A stretch of DNA of 64,000 bases from BOG-224 sp963783505. GTDB taxonomy: Bacteria > Acidobacteriota > Terriglobia > Bryobacterales > Bryobacteraceae. Where the stretch lies: the NCBI GenBank assembly GCA_963783505.1, contig CAWAOP010000056.1, positions 310,001 through 374,000 of the forward strand, given 5' to 3'. This document shows, piece by piece, positions 34,501 to 42,010 of this stretch. Position numbers and translations under genes: made by a program. The notes beneath the pieces were generated by a model. It saw nothing but the letters and a program-made list of their open reading frames with translations, did no database searches and had not been told where the DNA came from. Numbering within the stretch: the stretch's first letter is position 1; the number at the start of each line of letters is the position of its first letter.

Positions 34501-36364
34501 ACGCGGAGAGTGGGGCGTGCGTGACGACGCTTGCGGGGCACGGGTCTGGGGTGCGGGGCTGCGCGTACAGCCCGGACGGGCGGCGGATCGTCTCGGCGTC
34601 GGAGGACCGGACGCTAAAGGTGTGGGACGCGGAGAGTGGGGTGTGCGTGGCGACGCTTGCGGGGCACAGGAATGGGGTGAATGGCTGCGCGTATAGCCCG
34701 GACGGGCGGCGGATCGTCTCGGCGTCCGATGACCGGACGCTGAAGGTGTGGGAGGCGGAGAGTGGGGCGTGCGTGGCGACTCTGGCGTGGCACGATGGAT
34801 CGGTGAATGGCTGTGCCTATAGCCCGGACGGGCGGCTGATCGTCTCGGCGTCCTGGGACCAGACGCTGAAGGTGTGGGAGGCGGAGAGTGGGACGTGCGT
34901 GGCGACGCTTGCGGGCACGTGAATGGGGTGATTGGCTGCGGGTACAGCCCGGACGGGCGGCGGATCGTCTCGGCGTCCGATGACGGGACGCTGAAGGTGT
35001 GGGACGCGGAGAGTGGGGCGTGCGTGGCGACGCTAGCGGGGCACGGGAATGGTGTGCAGGGCTGCGCGTACAGCCCGGACGGGCGGCGGATCGTCTCGGC
35101 GTCCGGATGACCGGACGCTGAAGGTGTGGGACGCGGAGAGTGGGGCGTGCGTGGCGACGCTAGCGGGGCACGGGGATGGGGTGGTGGGCTGCGCGTACAG
35201 CCCGGACGGGCGGCGGATCGTCTCGGCGTCCTCTGACCAGACGCTGAAGGTGTGGGACGCGGAGAGTGGGGCGTGCGTGGCGACGCTGGCGGGGCACGGG
35301 GGTGGGGTGCAGGGCTGCGCGTACAGCCCGGACGGGCGGCGGATCGTCTCGGCGTCCTGGACGAGACGCTGAAGGTGTGGGACGCGGAGAGTGGGGCGTG
35401 CGTGGCGACGCTAGCGGGGCACGGGGATTGGGTGAGGGGCTGCGCGTACAGCCCGGACGGGCGGCGGATTGTCTCGGCTTCCGATGACCGGACGCTGAAG
35501 GTGTGGGACGCGGAGAGTGGGACGTGCGTGGCGACGCTCTCGGGGCACGGGAATTGGGTGATGAGCTGCGCGTATAGCCCGGACGGGCGGCGAATCGTCT
35601 CCGCATCCCGAGACAAGACGCTAAAGGTGTGGGACGCGGAGAGCGGGGCGTGCGTGGCGACGCTAGCGGGGCACGGGGATAGGGTGAATGGCAGCGCGTA
35701 CAGCCCTGACGGGCGGCGGATCGTCTCGGCGTCCGATGACCGGACGCTGAAGGTGTGGGACGCGGAGAGTGGGGCGTGCGTGGCGACGCTAGCGGGGCAC
35801 GATGGATCGGTGAATGGCTGTGCCTATAGCCCGGACGGGCGGCGGGTTGTCTCGGTGTCTTGGGACAAAACGCTGAAAGTGTGGGATGCGGAGAGCGGGG
35901 CGTGTGTGACGACGCTGGCGGGTCACGGGAGTGCGGTGCTAGGTTGCGCGTATAGGCCGGACGGGCGGCGGATCGTCTCGGCGTCCTCGGACAAGACGCT
36001 GAAGGTGTGGGACGCGGAGAGCGGGGCTTGCCTGGCGACTCTGGCGGGGCATCAGGATGGGGTGCTGGGCTGTGCGTATAGGCCGGACGGGCGGCGGATC
36101 GTCTCGGTATCGTTTGATGGCACCGTCCGCGTTTGGGGTGCCGAGACAGGCGCCGCGCTTCCGCCGGCTATTCATGCATTTTCGCTACCGCACGGCATTT
36201 CGGCCTGGTGCGCGGTGGATACGGAGAACAATCGGATTCTGGCTTGCGATGCGGAGGCGTGGCGGGTGTTGGGCTGGGTGGTTCGCGATGAGGGCGCCGG
36301 GTTGGCGGAGTGGCTGCCGGCGGAGACGTTCGGGGCGCTGCCTGTTCTGGGGGCTGGGGGCTAG
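31560..36364 (+). CDS. TIR-NACHT-pentapeptide-WD40 STAND receptor (several frameshifts)
   Basis: One gene of about 1,600 codons if five one-base shifts are corrected. Residues 1-130: unassigned helical N-terminus. 131-255: TIR-like domain (RFFVSYAHDDADLVERLIKRL, VWADTKLSPGDDW, and a candidate catalytic Glu in FIMREELPYL). About 310-700: NACHT NTPase with Walker A GEYGMGKTT (362-370), Walker B LVIWDGLDEA, SCRTHYF and RFAHTSLQEYFLAGYL. Then pentapeptide repeats (NLRGAELWNS, NLEGAVFDGA, DLRGASFEDA) and 14 WD40 repeats of 42 residues, followed by a 60-residue tail. Shifts lie near 33993 (extra G), 34380 (beside a palindromic repeat), 34914 (missing G), 35107 (extra G) and 35358 (missing G). Such STAND proteins are known as bacterial immune or programmed-death switches in which ligand binding to repeats activates a TIR NADase; that role is inferred. 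Confidence 0.88.
33786..33814 (+). repeat. Dispersed 29-bp repeat, copy 2, inside the STAND gene
   Basis: Identical to 39268-39296. In this frame it encodes PPLPYGRGS and is followed by a partial second copy (GGTCGCGGCTCGGT at 33819-33832), giving the odd GRGSVSGRGSVSG linker between the NACHT and pentapeptide regions. Confidence 0.85.
34356..34375. repeat. 20-bp perfect palindromic repeat, copy 2, at the pentapeptide/WD40 junction
   Basis: Same palindrome as 7901-7920. The reading frame of the STAND gene changes just after it, so the insertion may itself have caused the shift. Confidence 0.75.
34410..36172 (+). repeat. Array of 14 tandem 126-bp WD40-coding repeats
   Basis: Total 1,763 bp, i.e. 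14 x 126 minus one base, in line with the net effect of the three indels inside it. The repeat consensus runs GH-xxx-V-x-GCAYSPDGRRIVSAS-x-D-x-TLKVWDAESGACVATLA. Most repeats differ at only six positions: 3, 4, 5, 7, 23 and 25 counted from GH. Repeats 4 and 12 share the unusual codon string for DGSVNGCAYSPDG, a sign of block duplication or gene conversion. Fourteen blades would make two seven-bladed propellers. Confidence 0.92.
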
Positions 36365-36397
36365 GGGTTGGGGGCTAGGGGCCGGGGCGGTTGGGGA
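36348..36397. repeat. G-rich repeat supplying the end of the STAND gene
   Basis: GGGGGCTGGGGGCTAGGGGT and following G-runs. The stop codon TAG of the STAND gene (36362-36364) and its last residues LGAGG lie in it. Four or more G-runs make a G-quadruplex possible on the plus strand. Confidence 0.6.
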
Positions 36398-36480
36398 ATA
36401 GGTGCTGGTCGGACCGGTGGGCGGTCCTCGCTTCTCCGCGCCGAGCGGACGACGCTTCGGCTGCTTCGCTACTCTGAATC

Positions 36481-37266
36481 ATGGTTGTGAGTCCACTGAT
36501 CGAATTTCGGAACGTGACGGTGCGGCGCGGGGAGCGCGATGCGCTCGATGGGGTGACGGTTTCTATTGCACAGGGCGAGAACGTCGCCATTCTCGGGCCG
36601 AACGGGTCCGGCAAATCCACGCTCATCAAGGCGATTGCGCGGGAATTGTATCCGCTGGTGAAGGCCGAGCCTTCGTATGTGCGGATACTGGGCGAGGACA
36701 CGTGGAACCTGTTCGAGCTGCGCAACAAATTGGGTTTGGTTTCGAACGACTGGATGGAGATGTGCACGCGCGATTACTCCGGGTTCGAAATCGTGCTCTC
36801 GGGTTTTTTCGGCAGCGTGGGGATTTGGCCGTACCACCATGTGACGCTCGAAATGGAGCGGAAGGCGCGCGAGGTGATGGAACTGCTCGAGATCCCGCAC
36901 CTGGCGGAACGGCCGACGAATGAAGTCTCCTCCGGGGAGGCGCGGCGGATTCTGATTGCCCGCGCTTTGGTACACGATCCGGCGGCGCTGATTCTGGACG
37001 AACCGAGCTCGAGCCTGGATCTGCGGTCGGTTTACGAGTTGCGCGAGATTTTGCGGAAGCTGACCGCCGCGGGAATCGGCATCGTGATGGTGACGCATCA
37101 CCTGACGGACATCATCCCCGAAATGCGCCGGGTGATTCTGATTCGCGAGGGCCGGATTTATTACGATGGACCGGCCGAGGGTGCGCTCAATTCGGCGGCT
37201 TTGAGTGAGTTATTCGGGATTCCCGTGGATGTGGTGGAGCGGGACGGGCGGCGGGGGGTGGTGTGA
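36481..37266 (+). CDS. ABC transporter-type ATP-binding protein
   Basis: 261 residues, one nucleotide-binding domain. Walker A GPNGSGKST at about 39-47, Q-loop region LGLVSNDWMEMC (where the usual Gln is not obvious), signature SSGEARRILIARALVHD in place of the common LSGGQ, Walker B ALILDEPSSSLD and switch histidine VTHHLTDI. Overall it resembles the ModF/YlmA-type stand-alone ATPases rather than an importer subunit. No permease or binding-protein gene adjoins it. It starts 117 bp after the STAND gene in the same direction, but nothing else links the two. Confidence 0.85.
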   Translation: MVVSPLIEFRNVTVRRGERDALDGVTVSIAQGENVAILGPNGSGKSTLIKAIARELYPLVKAEPSYVRILGEDTWNLFELRNKLGLVSNDWMEMCTRDYSGFEIVLSGFFGSVGIWPYHHVTLEMERKAREVMELLEIPHLAERPTNEVSSGEARRILIARALVHDPAALILDEPSSSLDLRSVYELREILRKLTAAGIGIVMVTHHLTDIIPEMRRVILIREGRIYYDGPAEGALNSAALSELFGIPVDVVERDGRRGVV

Positions 37267-37503
37267 GTGTGGGGGCAACGCCTTGTATCGGGGCACGGGT
37301 TGAGCCGTGCCGGACAACAAAGCAATCGCTCCGATTTTTGTCCTCGCGGATACAGGCTGCTTTCGTAGCGGATGGAGGCTGCCTGTCCGCCATTGGCGCT
37401 TCGCGCCTCGGCCCGGCCGCGGGGGAGCGCTTGATCGGCACGACTGAAGTCGTGCCCTGTTACAAAGCAATCGCTCCGATTTTCGTCCTCGCAAACTTCG
37501 GCG
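37267..37503. repeat. Palindromic intergenic region with a 31-bp direct repeat
   Basis: No gene. ACAAAGCAATCGCTCCGATT... (31 bp) occurs at 37317-37347 and again at 37462-37492 with one mismatch. Between and beside them lie palindromes of the MITE-like type (TGTATCGGGGCACGG, GGCACGACTGAAGTCGTGCC), so this may be a third, rearranged copy of the 8946-9190 family. Confidence 0.6.
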
Positions 37504-37631
37504 TCAGCGGCCGCCGCGGCCTGCCGCGAGCGGAGCTGGTTGGGCCGCTTGCCGCTTTTGATAGCCGGCGTATTTTTGCGGGCCCAGCTTTGCCTTCAGG
37601 TAGTCTTCGTATTCCTTGATCCGAGCGGTGG

Positions 37632-39011
37632 TTACTGCCCTCTACCGCCGCGTCCGCCGGCAGGCGCCCCAGCCGGTGCGCCCGCCGGGGCGCCTGCGGG
37701 CGCCGCGCCGGCCGGGCCTCTGCCGCCGGGACCGACGCCCGGAAACGCGCCGCCGCGCCCGCCCGTCTCCATGGTGGTGAACCAACGCGCGCCGGGCGCC
37801 TTCTTCCAGTAGTCTTCGTTGATGGTGACGCCGATTCCACCCTTATCCGGCGGAGTGATGTAGCCCTTCTGGATGATCTCGCCTTCCGTCACGAAATTCT
37901 TCCAGGCGACGGTGCGGTTGTCGGGATGGCCCCAGTGCCACTCAGTCACCAGGAAGTTCGGCACGGTCGACATGGCGTGCGCCGTCGCCATGGCGCCGAC
38001 CGGCGAAGCCTGCGAGTGAGGAGCGATCGGGACGAAGTAGGTGGCGGCCAGGTCGGCGATCTTCTTGCCCTCCATCAAGCCGCCGCACTTCTGGATGTCC
38101 GGCATGATGATATCCACGGCGTGCTTTTCGAACAGCTCGCGGTAGCCCCAACGCATATAGATATTCTCGCCGCAGCAGATCGGAGTGCTGGTGGAATGGC
38201 GAATGTCCGCCATGGCGTCGATGTTATCGGGCGGAACCGGCTCCTCAAGCCACACCAGCTTGTAGGGTTCCAGTTCCTTGGCCACACGTTTGCCGGTGCC
38301 GACATCGTAACGCCCGTGCATGTCGATCGCGAGATCGAAATCCTTCGGCAGCGCCTCGCGGATGTACTTCACCTTGTCGATCATGTGATTGATTTCGGCG
38401 TTGTTCGCGGTCCAGTTCACCATGTCGGTGCGGGCCGGGTCGCGGGCGTCGTCGATATCGATTTTAGCCATGGTGAAGCCGCCATCGGTTGGCTTCTTCA
38501 TCTCGGAGGGGAAAGCGGGGTCTTTCGGATCGTCCACACCCATATCCATGTAGATGCGGGTGCGCTCGCGCACCTTGCCGCCCATCAACTGGTAGATCGG
38601 CATGTTGAGGGCTTTGCCGGCGAGATCCCACAATGCGATCTCGACGGCGGTCAGCGCCGTCGTAAACTGCCCGCCTTGCGCTCCGCCGAAAATGCCGCCT
38701 GTTCGAATCCGTTCCCAGATGGCCTGGACATTGAGGGGGCTCTGGTTGCGAAGGCCGAAACCACGAATGATGCCCTCGGCGCCGGCCGCTGCATCTACGC
38801 ACTCGCCATCTCCGTAAAGACCCTCATCGGTGAGAAGACGGACGTGGAAGCCCTGGAGCTGAGCGATCTGAACATCCGTGATTCTCAGCTTAGGCCGCTG
38901 GTACGGCGTGGAGTTCTGTTGGATGGCGGCGGAAAGCCCGCCCAAGCTGAACATGCCGGCGACTCCCGCGCCCGCTCTCCGGAAAAACGATCTTCGATTC
39001 TGCGAACTCAT
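37632..39011 (-). CDS. Enolase-superfamily dehydratase (galactonate/mannonate dehydratase-like), Tat-exported
   Basis: 459 residues. Twin-arginine signal NRRSFFRRAGAGVAG. N-terminal capping domain, then a TIM barrel with LTAVEIALWDLAGKALNMPIY, metal ligands in DLAIDMHGRYD, VWLEEPVPPDN and CGENIYM, and the catalytic-histidine region VPIAPHSQASP. AIDMHGR plus EEPV is most like galactonate dehydratase-type members of the mandelate racemase subgroup, although the substrate is not certain. It ends in a Gly/Ala/Pro-rich low-complexity tail. Another frame continues for 40 sensible codons beyond the stop (to 37504), so the true C-terminus may be longer. Neighbouring ddl reads in the same direction 311 bp upstream. 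Confidence 0.85.
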   Translation of the reverse strand: MSSQNRRSFFRRAGAGVAGMFSLGGLSAAIQQNSTPYQRPKLRITDVQIAQLQGFHVRLLTDEGLYGDGECVDAAAGAEGIIRGFGLRNQSPLNVQAIWERIRTGGIFGGAQGGQFTTALTAVEIALWDLAGKALNMPIYQLMGGKVRERTRIYMDMGVDDPKDPAFPSEMKKPTDGGFTMAKIDIDDARDPARTDMVNWTANNAEINHMIDKVKYIREALPKDFDLAIDMHGRYDVGTGKRVAKELEPYKLVWLEEPVPPDNIDAMADIRHSTSTPICCGENIYMRWGYRELFEKHAVDIIMPDIQKCGGLMEGKKIADLAATYFVPIAPHSQASPVGAMATAHAMSTVPNFLVTEWHWGHPDNRTVAWKNFVTEGEIIQKGYITPPDKGGIGVTINEDYWKKAPGARWFTTMETGGRGGAFPGVGPGGRGPAGAAPAGAPAGAPAGAPAGGRGGRGQ

Positions 39012-39267
39012 TGGTTATGTCTCCCTCGGTTCGCGTGGCCGCGTATCCGTAAAGGGTCCCGCCGGTCTACCCCTCGCTAAAACGGTTTCGTTCTCCGGCG
39101 TTTGTTTGCGCGAGACCGAAGACTCTGCTCCGGCTCATTTACCAGGATCTCTCTGGGCATCCGGGTAAACCCGATTTTACACCCTGGCGCAATTCAGCGA
39201 TTGCCGAGGGTTCCGTCCGGCGAACTGGAGTTTGCCTGTCGCGGCGCACGCCGGCAACGCCCTGTGG

Positions 39268-39296
39268 CCTCCGCTCCCTTACGGTCGCGGCTCGGT
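39268..39296 (+). repeat. Dispersed 29-bp repeat, copy 3
   Basis: Identical to 33786-33814. The only recognised feature in the 311-bp gap between ddl and the dehydratase gene; the rest of the gap shows nothing I can identify. Confidence 0.85.
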
Positions 39297-39322
39297 CCGA
39301 GGGCGCTCAATCGCCCTGCGAG

Positions 39323-40456
39323 CTATTCGCGGCTAAAGCGTGTAGCCTTTTTGCGCTGGTGACGGGCCAAGGCAAGGTCAATGAGGCGATCCAGAAGCTC
39401 GGAGAACGAAATGCCGCTGCGCTCCCACATTTTGGGATACATGCTGATGGTGGTGAAGCCGGGGATGGTGTTGATCTCGTTGATATACAGCTTGTCCGAA
39501 GCGGCTTCCAGCAGGAAATCGACTCGGGCCATGCCTTCGCATTCCACCGCGCGGTAGCACTCGATGGCCATGCGGCGCAGTTCTCGAGTCTTCTCCGGAC
39601 CGAGATCGGCGGGGAGAGCCATGCGGGCGGCGTCGAGCAGGTACTTGTCCTCGTAATCGTAAAACTCGCGGGATGGAAGGATCTCGCAGGGGAAGGAAGC
39701 GATGGGATTCTCGTTGCCGAGGACGGAGCACTCCAACTCGCGGCCGTCGATGCTTCTCTCGATAATGATTTTGAAGTCGAACTGCGCGGCGAACGCAACC
39801 GAGGCCTTCAATTCTTCCACGTTGCGCGCTTTTGTGATTCCGACGGACGACCCCAGGTTGGCGGGCTTCACGAACATGGGGAAAGGAAGCAAGGCCGTGG
39901 CGGCGGACGTATCGCGATTCTCCCGCGTGACCGTGACGTACTCGACAACGGGCAGGCCGCGCTGCAAGCAGATTCGCTTGGTGACGTCCTTATCCATGGA
40001 TGCGGCCGAAGCCAGGACGCCCGCGCCGACGTAGGGCAGATCCGCGAGCTCGAGGAGGCCTTGGACGGTTCCATCTTCGCCGAAGGTGCCGTGCAGGACG
40101 GGAAACGCCACGTCGATTTCGGGCTGTGCGCCGGGTTCGGGCAAGATGGGACGCGGCGACCAGCGGCCTTCTTTACCGATGAGATACTCGATCACCTCGT
40201 ACTTCGCCGGGCTGAGGCCTTCCATGATGGCCTGGGCGGAGCGGAGCGAGACCTCGTGCTCGCCGGAGCGGCCGCCGTAAATGACCGCTACGCGAAGACG
40301 CTTTGCGCTTTCCGCTATTCGCTCGCCGCGCGCGGCGGGTTCAATGTTCTCGTCGCCCGCGGCCTGCGCCCGGCCAGCTTCCGCTGGCAGGACTGCCTCC
40401 ACGCACGTCGCATCGGAGGCCGGGGGCGGATAGCGTACGTTGGAAAGCTGGCTCAT
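39323..40456 (-). CDS. ddl: D-alanine--D-alanine ligase
   Basis: About 377 residues from ATG 40456. Family motifs: VAVIYGGRSGEHEVSLRSA, VAFPVLHGTFGEDGTVQGLLE, GVLASAASMDKDVTKRI, FVKPANLGSSVGITKA (ATP grasp), ILPSREFYDYEDKYLLD, MARVDFLLEA and NEINTIPGFTTISMYPKMW. It joins two D-Ala for peptidoglycan. The 55 residues before the first strand are unusual (SDATCVEAVLPAEAGRAQAA ...ERIAESAKR) and the DNA for them carries strings like GCTTTCCGCTATTCGCTCG and CCGCTGGC-type palindromes that resemble the intergenic repeats, so this extension may be repeat-derived. No better in-frame start is available. Confidence 0.95.
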   Translation of the reverse strand: MSQLSNVRYPPPASDATCVEAVLPAEAGRAQAAGDENIEPAARGERIAESAKRLRVAVIYGGRSGEHEVSLRSAQAIMEGLSPAKYEVIEYLIGKEGRWSPRPILPEPGAQPEIDVAFPVLHGTFGEDGTVQGLLELADLPYVGAGVLASAASMDKDVTKRICLQRGLPVVEYVTVTRENRDTSAATALLPFPMFVKPANLGSSVGITKARNVEELKASVAFAAQFDFKIIIERSIDGRELECSVLGNENPIASFPCEILPSREFYDYEDKYLLDAARMALPADLGPEKTRELRRMAIECYRAVECEGMARVDFLLEAASDKLYINEINTIPGFTTISMYPKMWERSGISFSELLDRLIDLALARHQRKKATRFSRE

Positions 40457-40562
40457 AAGCTTCGTTTTCCAGGGGAGATCGAAGTGCCCGAGCAAGCCCC
40501 GGAAGTGAGGCGAAAGAGAGCTCTTCCGCCCCCTTCGGGGGCTCGAACGATTCCGATCCATA

Positions 40563-40582
40563 CCCACGGCTCACGCCGTGGG
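40563..40582. repeat. Palindrome between ddl and asnS
   Basis: CCCACGGC...GCCGTGGG hairpin followed by CTGTCGCTCCTACGGAGCT, both of the short-palindrome style seen throughout the window. Lies in the 219-bp gap upstream of ddl. Confidence 0.6.
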
Positions 40583-40664
40583 CTATTCTCTGTCGCTCCT
40601 ACGGAGCTGGAGTTCCGACTGGTCTTGGAAGTCACGTCTATGCCGCACACCTCACCGGCGCGAT

Positions 40665-40691
40665 CCGTCTCAGGCTTACGGCCTGAGACGG
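40665..40691 (-). terminator. Hairpin overlapping the asnS stop codon
   Basis: Perfect 11-bp stem (CCGTCTCAGGC / GCCTGAGACGG) with a five-base loop that contains the asnS stop TAA. It encodes the last residues RLRP. No T-tract follows, so it may be an mRNA-stabilising palindrome rather than an intrinsic terminator. Confidence 0.45.
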
Positions 40692-42010
40692 TACAACATT
40701 CTCGGAAACGCGATGGTTTCGCGGACGTGCTCCAAGCCGCAAATCCAGGCGACGCAACGCTCGATGCCCATGCCGAAACCGCCGTGGGGGACCGTTCCGT
40801 ACTTCCGAAGATCGAGATACCAGTCGAAGGCTTCCTTGGGCAGCTTGTGCTCCTCGATGCGGCGGAGCAACAGTTCCGGATCGTGGATGCGCTGGCCTCC
40901 GCCGATAATCTCGCCGTAACCTTCCGGCGCAAGCACGTCCATTCCGAGGACCACCTCCGGGCGTTCCGGATTGGGGGCGAAGTAAAAAGCTTTGATGGAA
41001 GATGGAAAGCCATCGACCATCACCGGGCGGTCCAGTTCCTGAGTGAGAATGGTCTCGTCCGTCCCGCCGAAATCGCCGCCCCACTGGATCTCGCTGCCCT
41101 TCGATTGCAGCAGAGTCACCGCGTCGTCATAACTCATGCGGTGGAACGGGGCTTGAATCGACTCTAACTTAGTAACATCGCGTTCCAGGCGCTTCAGTTC
41201 CTCGCGCCGGTTTTCGAGAACCCGGCCGACGACGAAGAGGATTAGTCCCTCCGCGAGTTGTTTGACATCGTCCAGCGTGGCGTAGGCCATCTCCGGCTCG
41301 ACCATCCAGAACTCGGTGAGATGGCGGCGCGTCTTGGAGCGCTCGGCGCGGAAGGTCGGGCCGAAGCAATAGACCTTTCCGAACGCCATGGCCGTAGCTT
41401 CGTTGTAGAGCTGGCCGGACTGAGTCAGGTAGGCTTTATCGTCGTCGAAGTAATTCACTTCGAAAAGAGTGGTGGTGCCTTCGCACGCGGCGGGCGTGAA
41501 GATGGGCGTATCCACCAGGGTGAAGCCGTGCGAATCGAAGTAATCGCGGACAGCCTTGATCACTTCGTGACGAACCCGGATGATGGCGTGCTGGCGCTGG
41601 CTGCGCAGCCAGAGGTGCCGGTGATCCATCAGGAAATCGATGCCGTGGTCCTTGGGCGTGATGGGATACGGATCGGTTTCCGGCACGCGCTGGATGACTT
41701 CAAGGTTCTCCACATCCATCTCGAAACCGCCGGGGGCGCGCTGCTCGGCGCGGATCTTCCCGGTGACCACGATGGAGGATTCCTGCGTGAGGTTCTTGAT
41801 GGTCTCAAACAGCGCCTCGGGCAGATTGCTCTTGACCGCGACGCACTGCATGAGACCGGAGCCATCGCGAAGGATGGGGAAGGCGATCTTGCCGGAGCGC
41901 CGCAGGTTGTACAGCCAGCCGGCGAGCTGAACGGTCTCGCCGGCGGAACGGCCGGCATCGGAAATCGAAATTCTGGGAATCATATTCTGTTGGCCGGAGG
42001 AGGGGCTCAC
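40676..42010 (-). CDS. asnS: Asparaginyl-tRNA synthetase
   Basis: 444 residues. OB-fold anticodon domain (VQLAGWLYNLRRSGKIAFPILRDGS) followed by the class II core: HRHLWLRSQRQHAIIRVRHEV, DTPIFTPAACEGTTTLFEV, FRAERSKTRRHLTEFWMVEPE (motif 2) and GFGMGIERCVAWICG (motif 3). The AsnRS rather than AspRS assignment rests on the short length and this motif set. GTG 42010 overlaps the upstream stop (GTGA) and has GGAGG 4 bases before it; an internal ATG at 41983 is an alternative. Translation is probably coupled to the isomerase-like gene before it. Confidence 0.95.
   Translation of the reverse strand: MSPSSGQQNMIPRISISDAGRSAGETVQLAGWLYNLRRSGKIAFPILRDGSGLMQCVAVKSNLPEALFETIKNLTQESSIVVTGKIRAEQRAPGGFEMDVENLEVIQRVPETDPYPITPKDHGIDFLMDHRHLWLRSQRQHAIIRVRHEVIKAVRDYFDSHGFTLVDTPIFTPAACEGTTTLFEVNYFDDDKAYLTQSGQLYNEATAMAFGKVYCFGPTFRAERSKTRRHLTEFWMVEPEMAYATLDDVKQLAEGLILFVVGRVLENRREELKRLERDVTKLESIQAPFHRMSYDDAVTLLQSKGSEIQWGGDFGGTDETILTQELDRPVMVDGFPSSIKAFYFAPNPERPEVVLGMDVLAPEGYGEIIGGGQRIHDPELLLRRIEEHKLPKEAFDWYLDLRKYGTVPHGGFGMGIERCVAWICGLEHVRETIAFPRMLYRLRP

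Noticed and set aside
32748..34541. 597-codon minus-strand frame
   Set aside because: Antisense to the TIR-NACHT coding region, lacks domain matches and has skewed composition.
34162..35616. 484-codon open frame on the minus strand with repeated RxSAARPGCTRSP units
   Set aside because: Antisense of the WD40 repeats. The repeats in the translation simply mirror the 126-bp array.
34410..36172. Possible CRISPR array
   Set aside because: The 126-bp units are protein-coding WD40 repeats with no separate spacers and no cas genes nearby.
37460..37840. 126-codon minus-strand ORF at the end of the dehydratase gene
   Set aside because: Its N-terminal half is shadow; only the last 40 codons look coding, which are better explained as a frame-shifted continuation.
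39359..41167. 602-codon plus-strand frame
   Set aside because: Antisense to ddl and asnS, both of which have complete motif sets.
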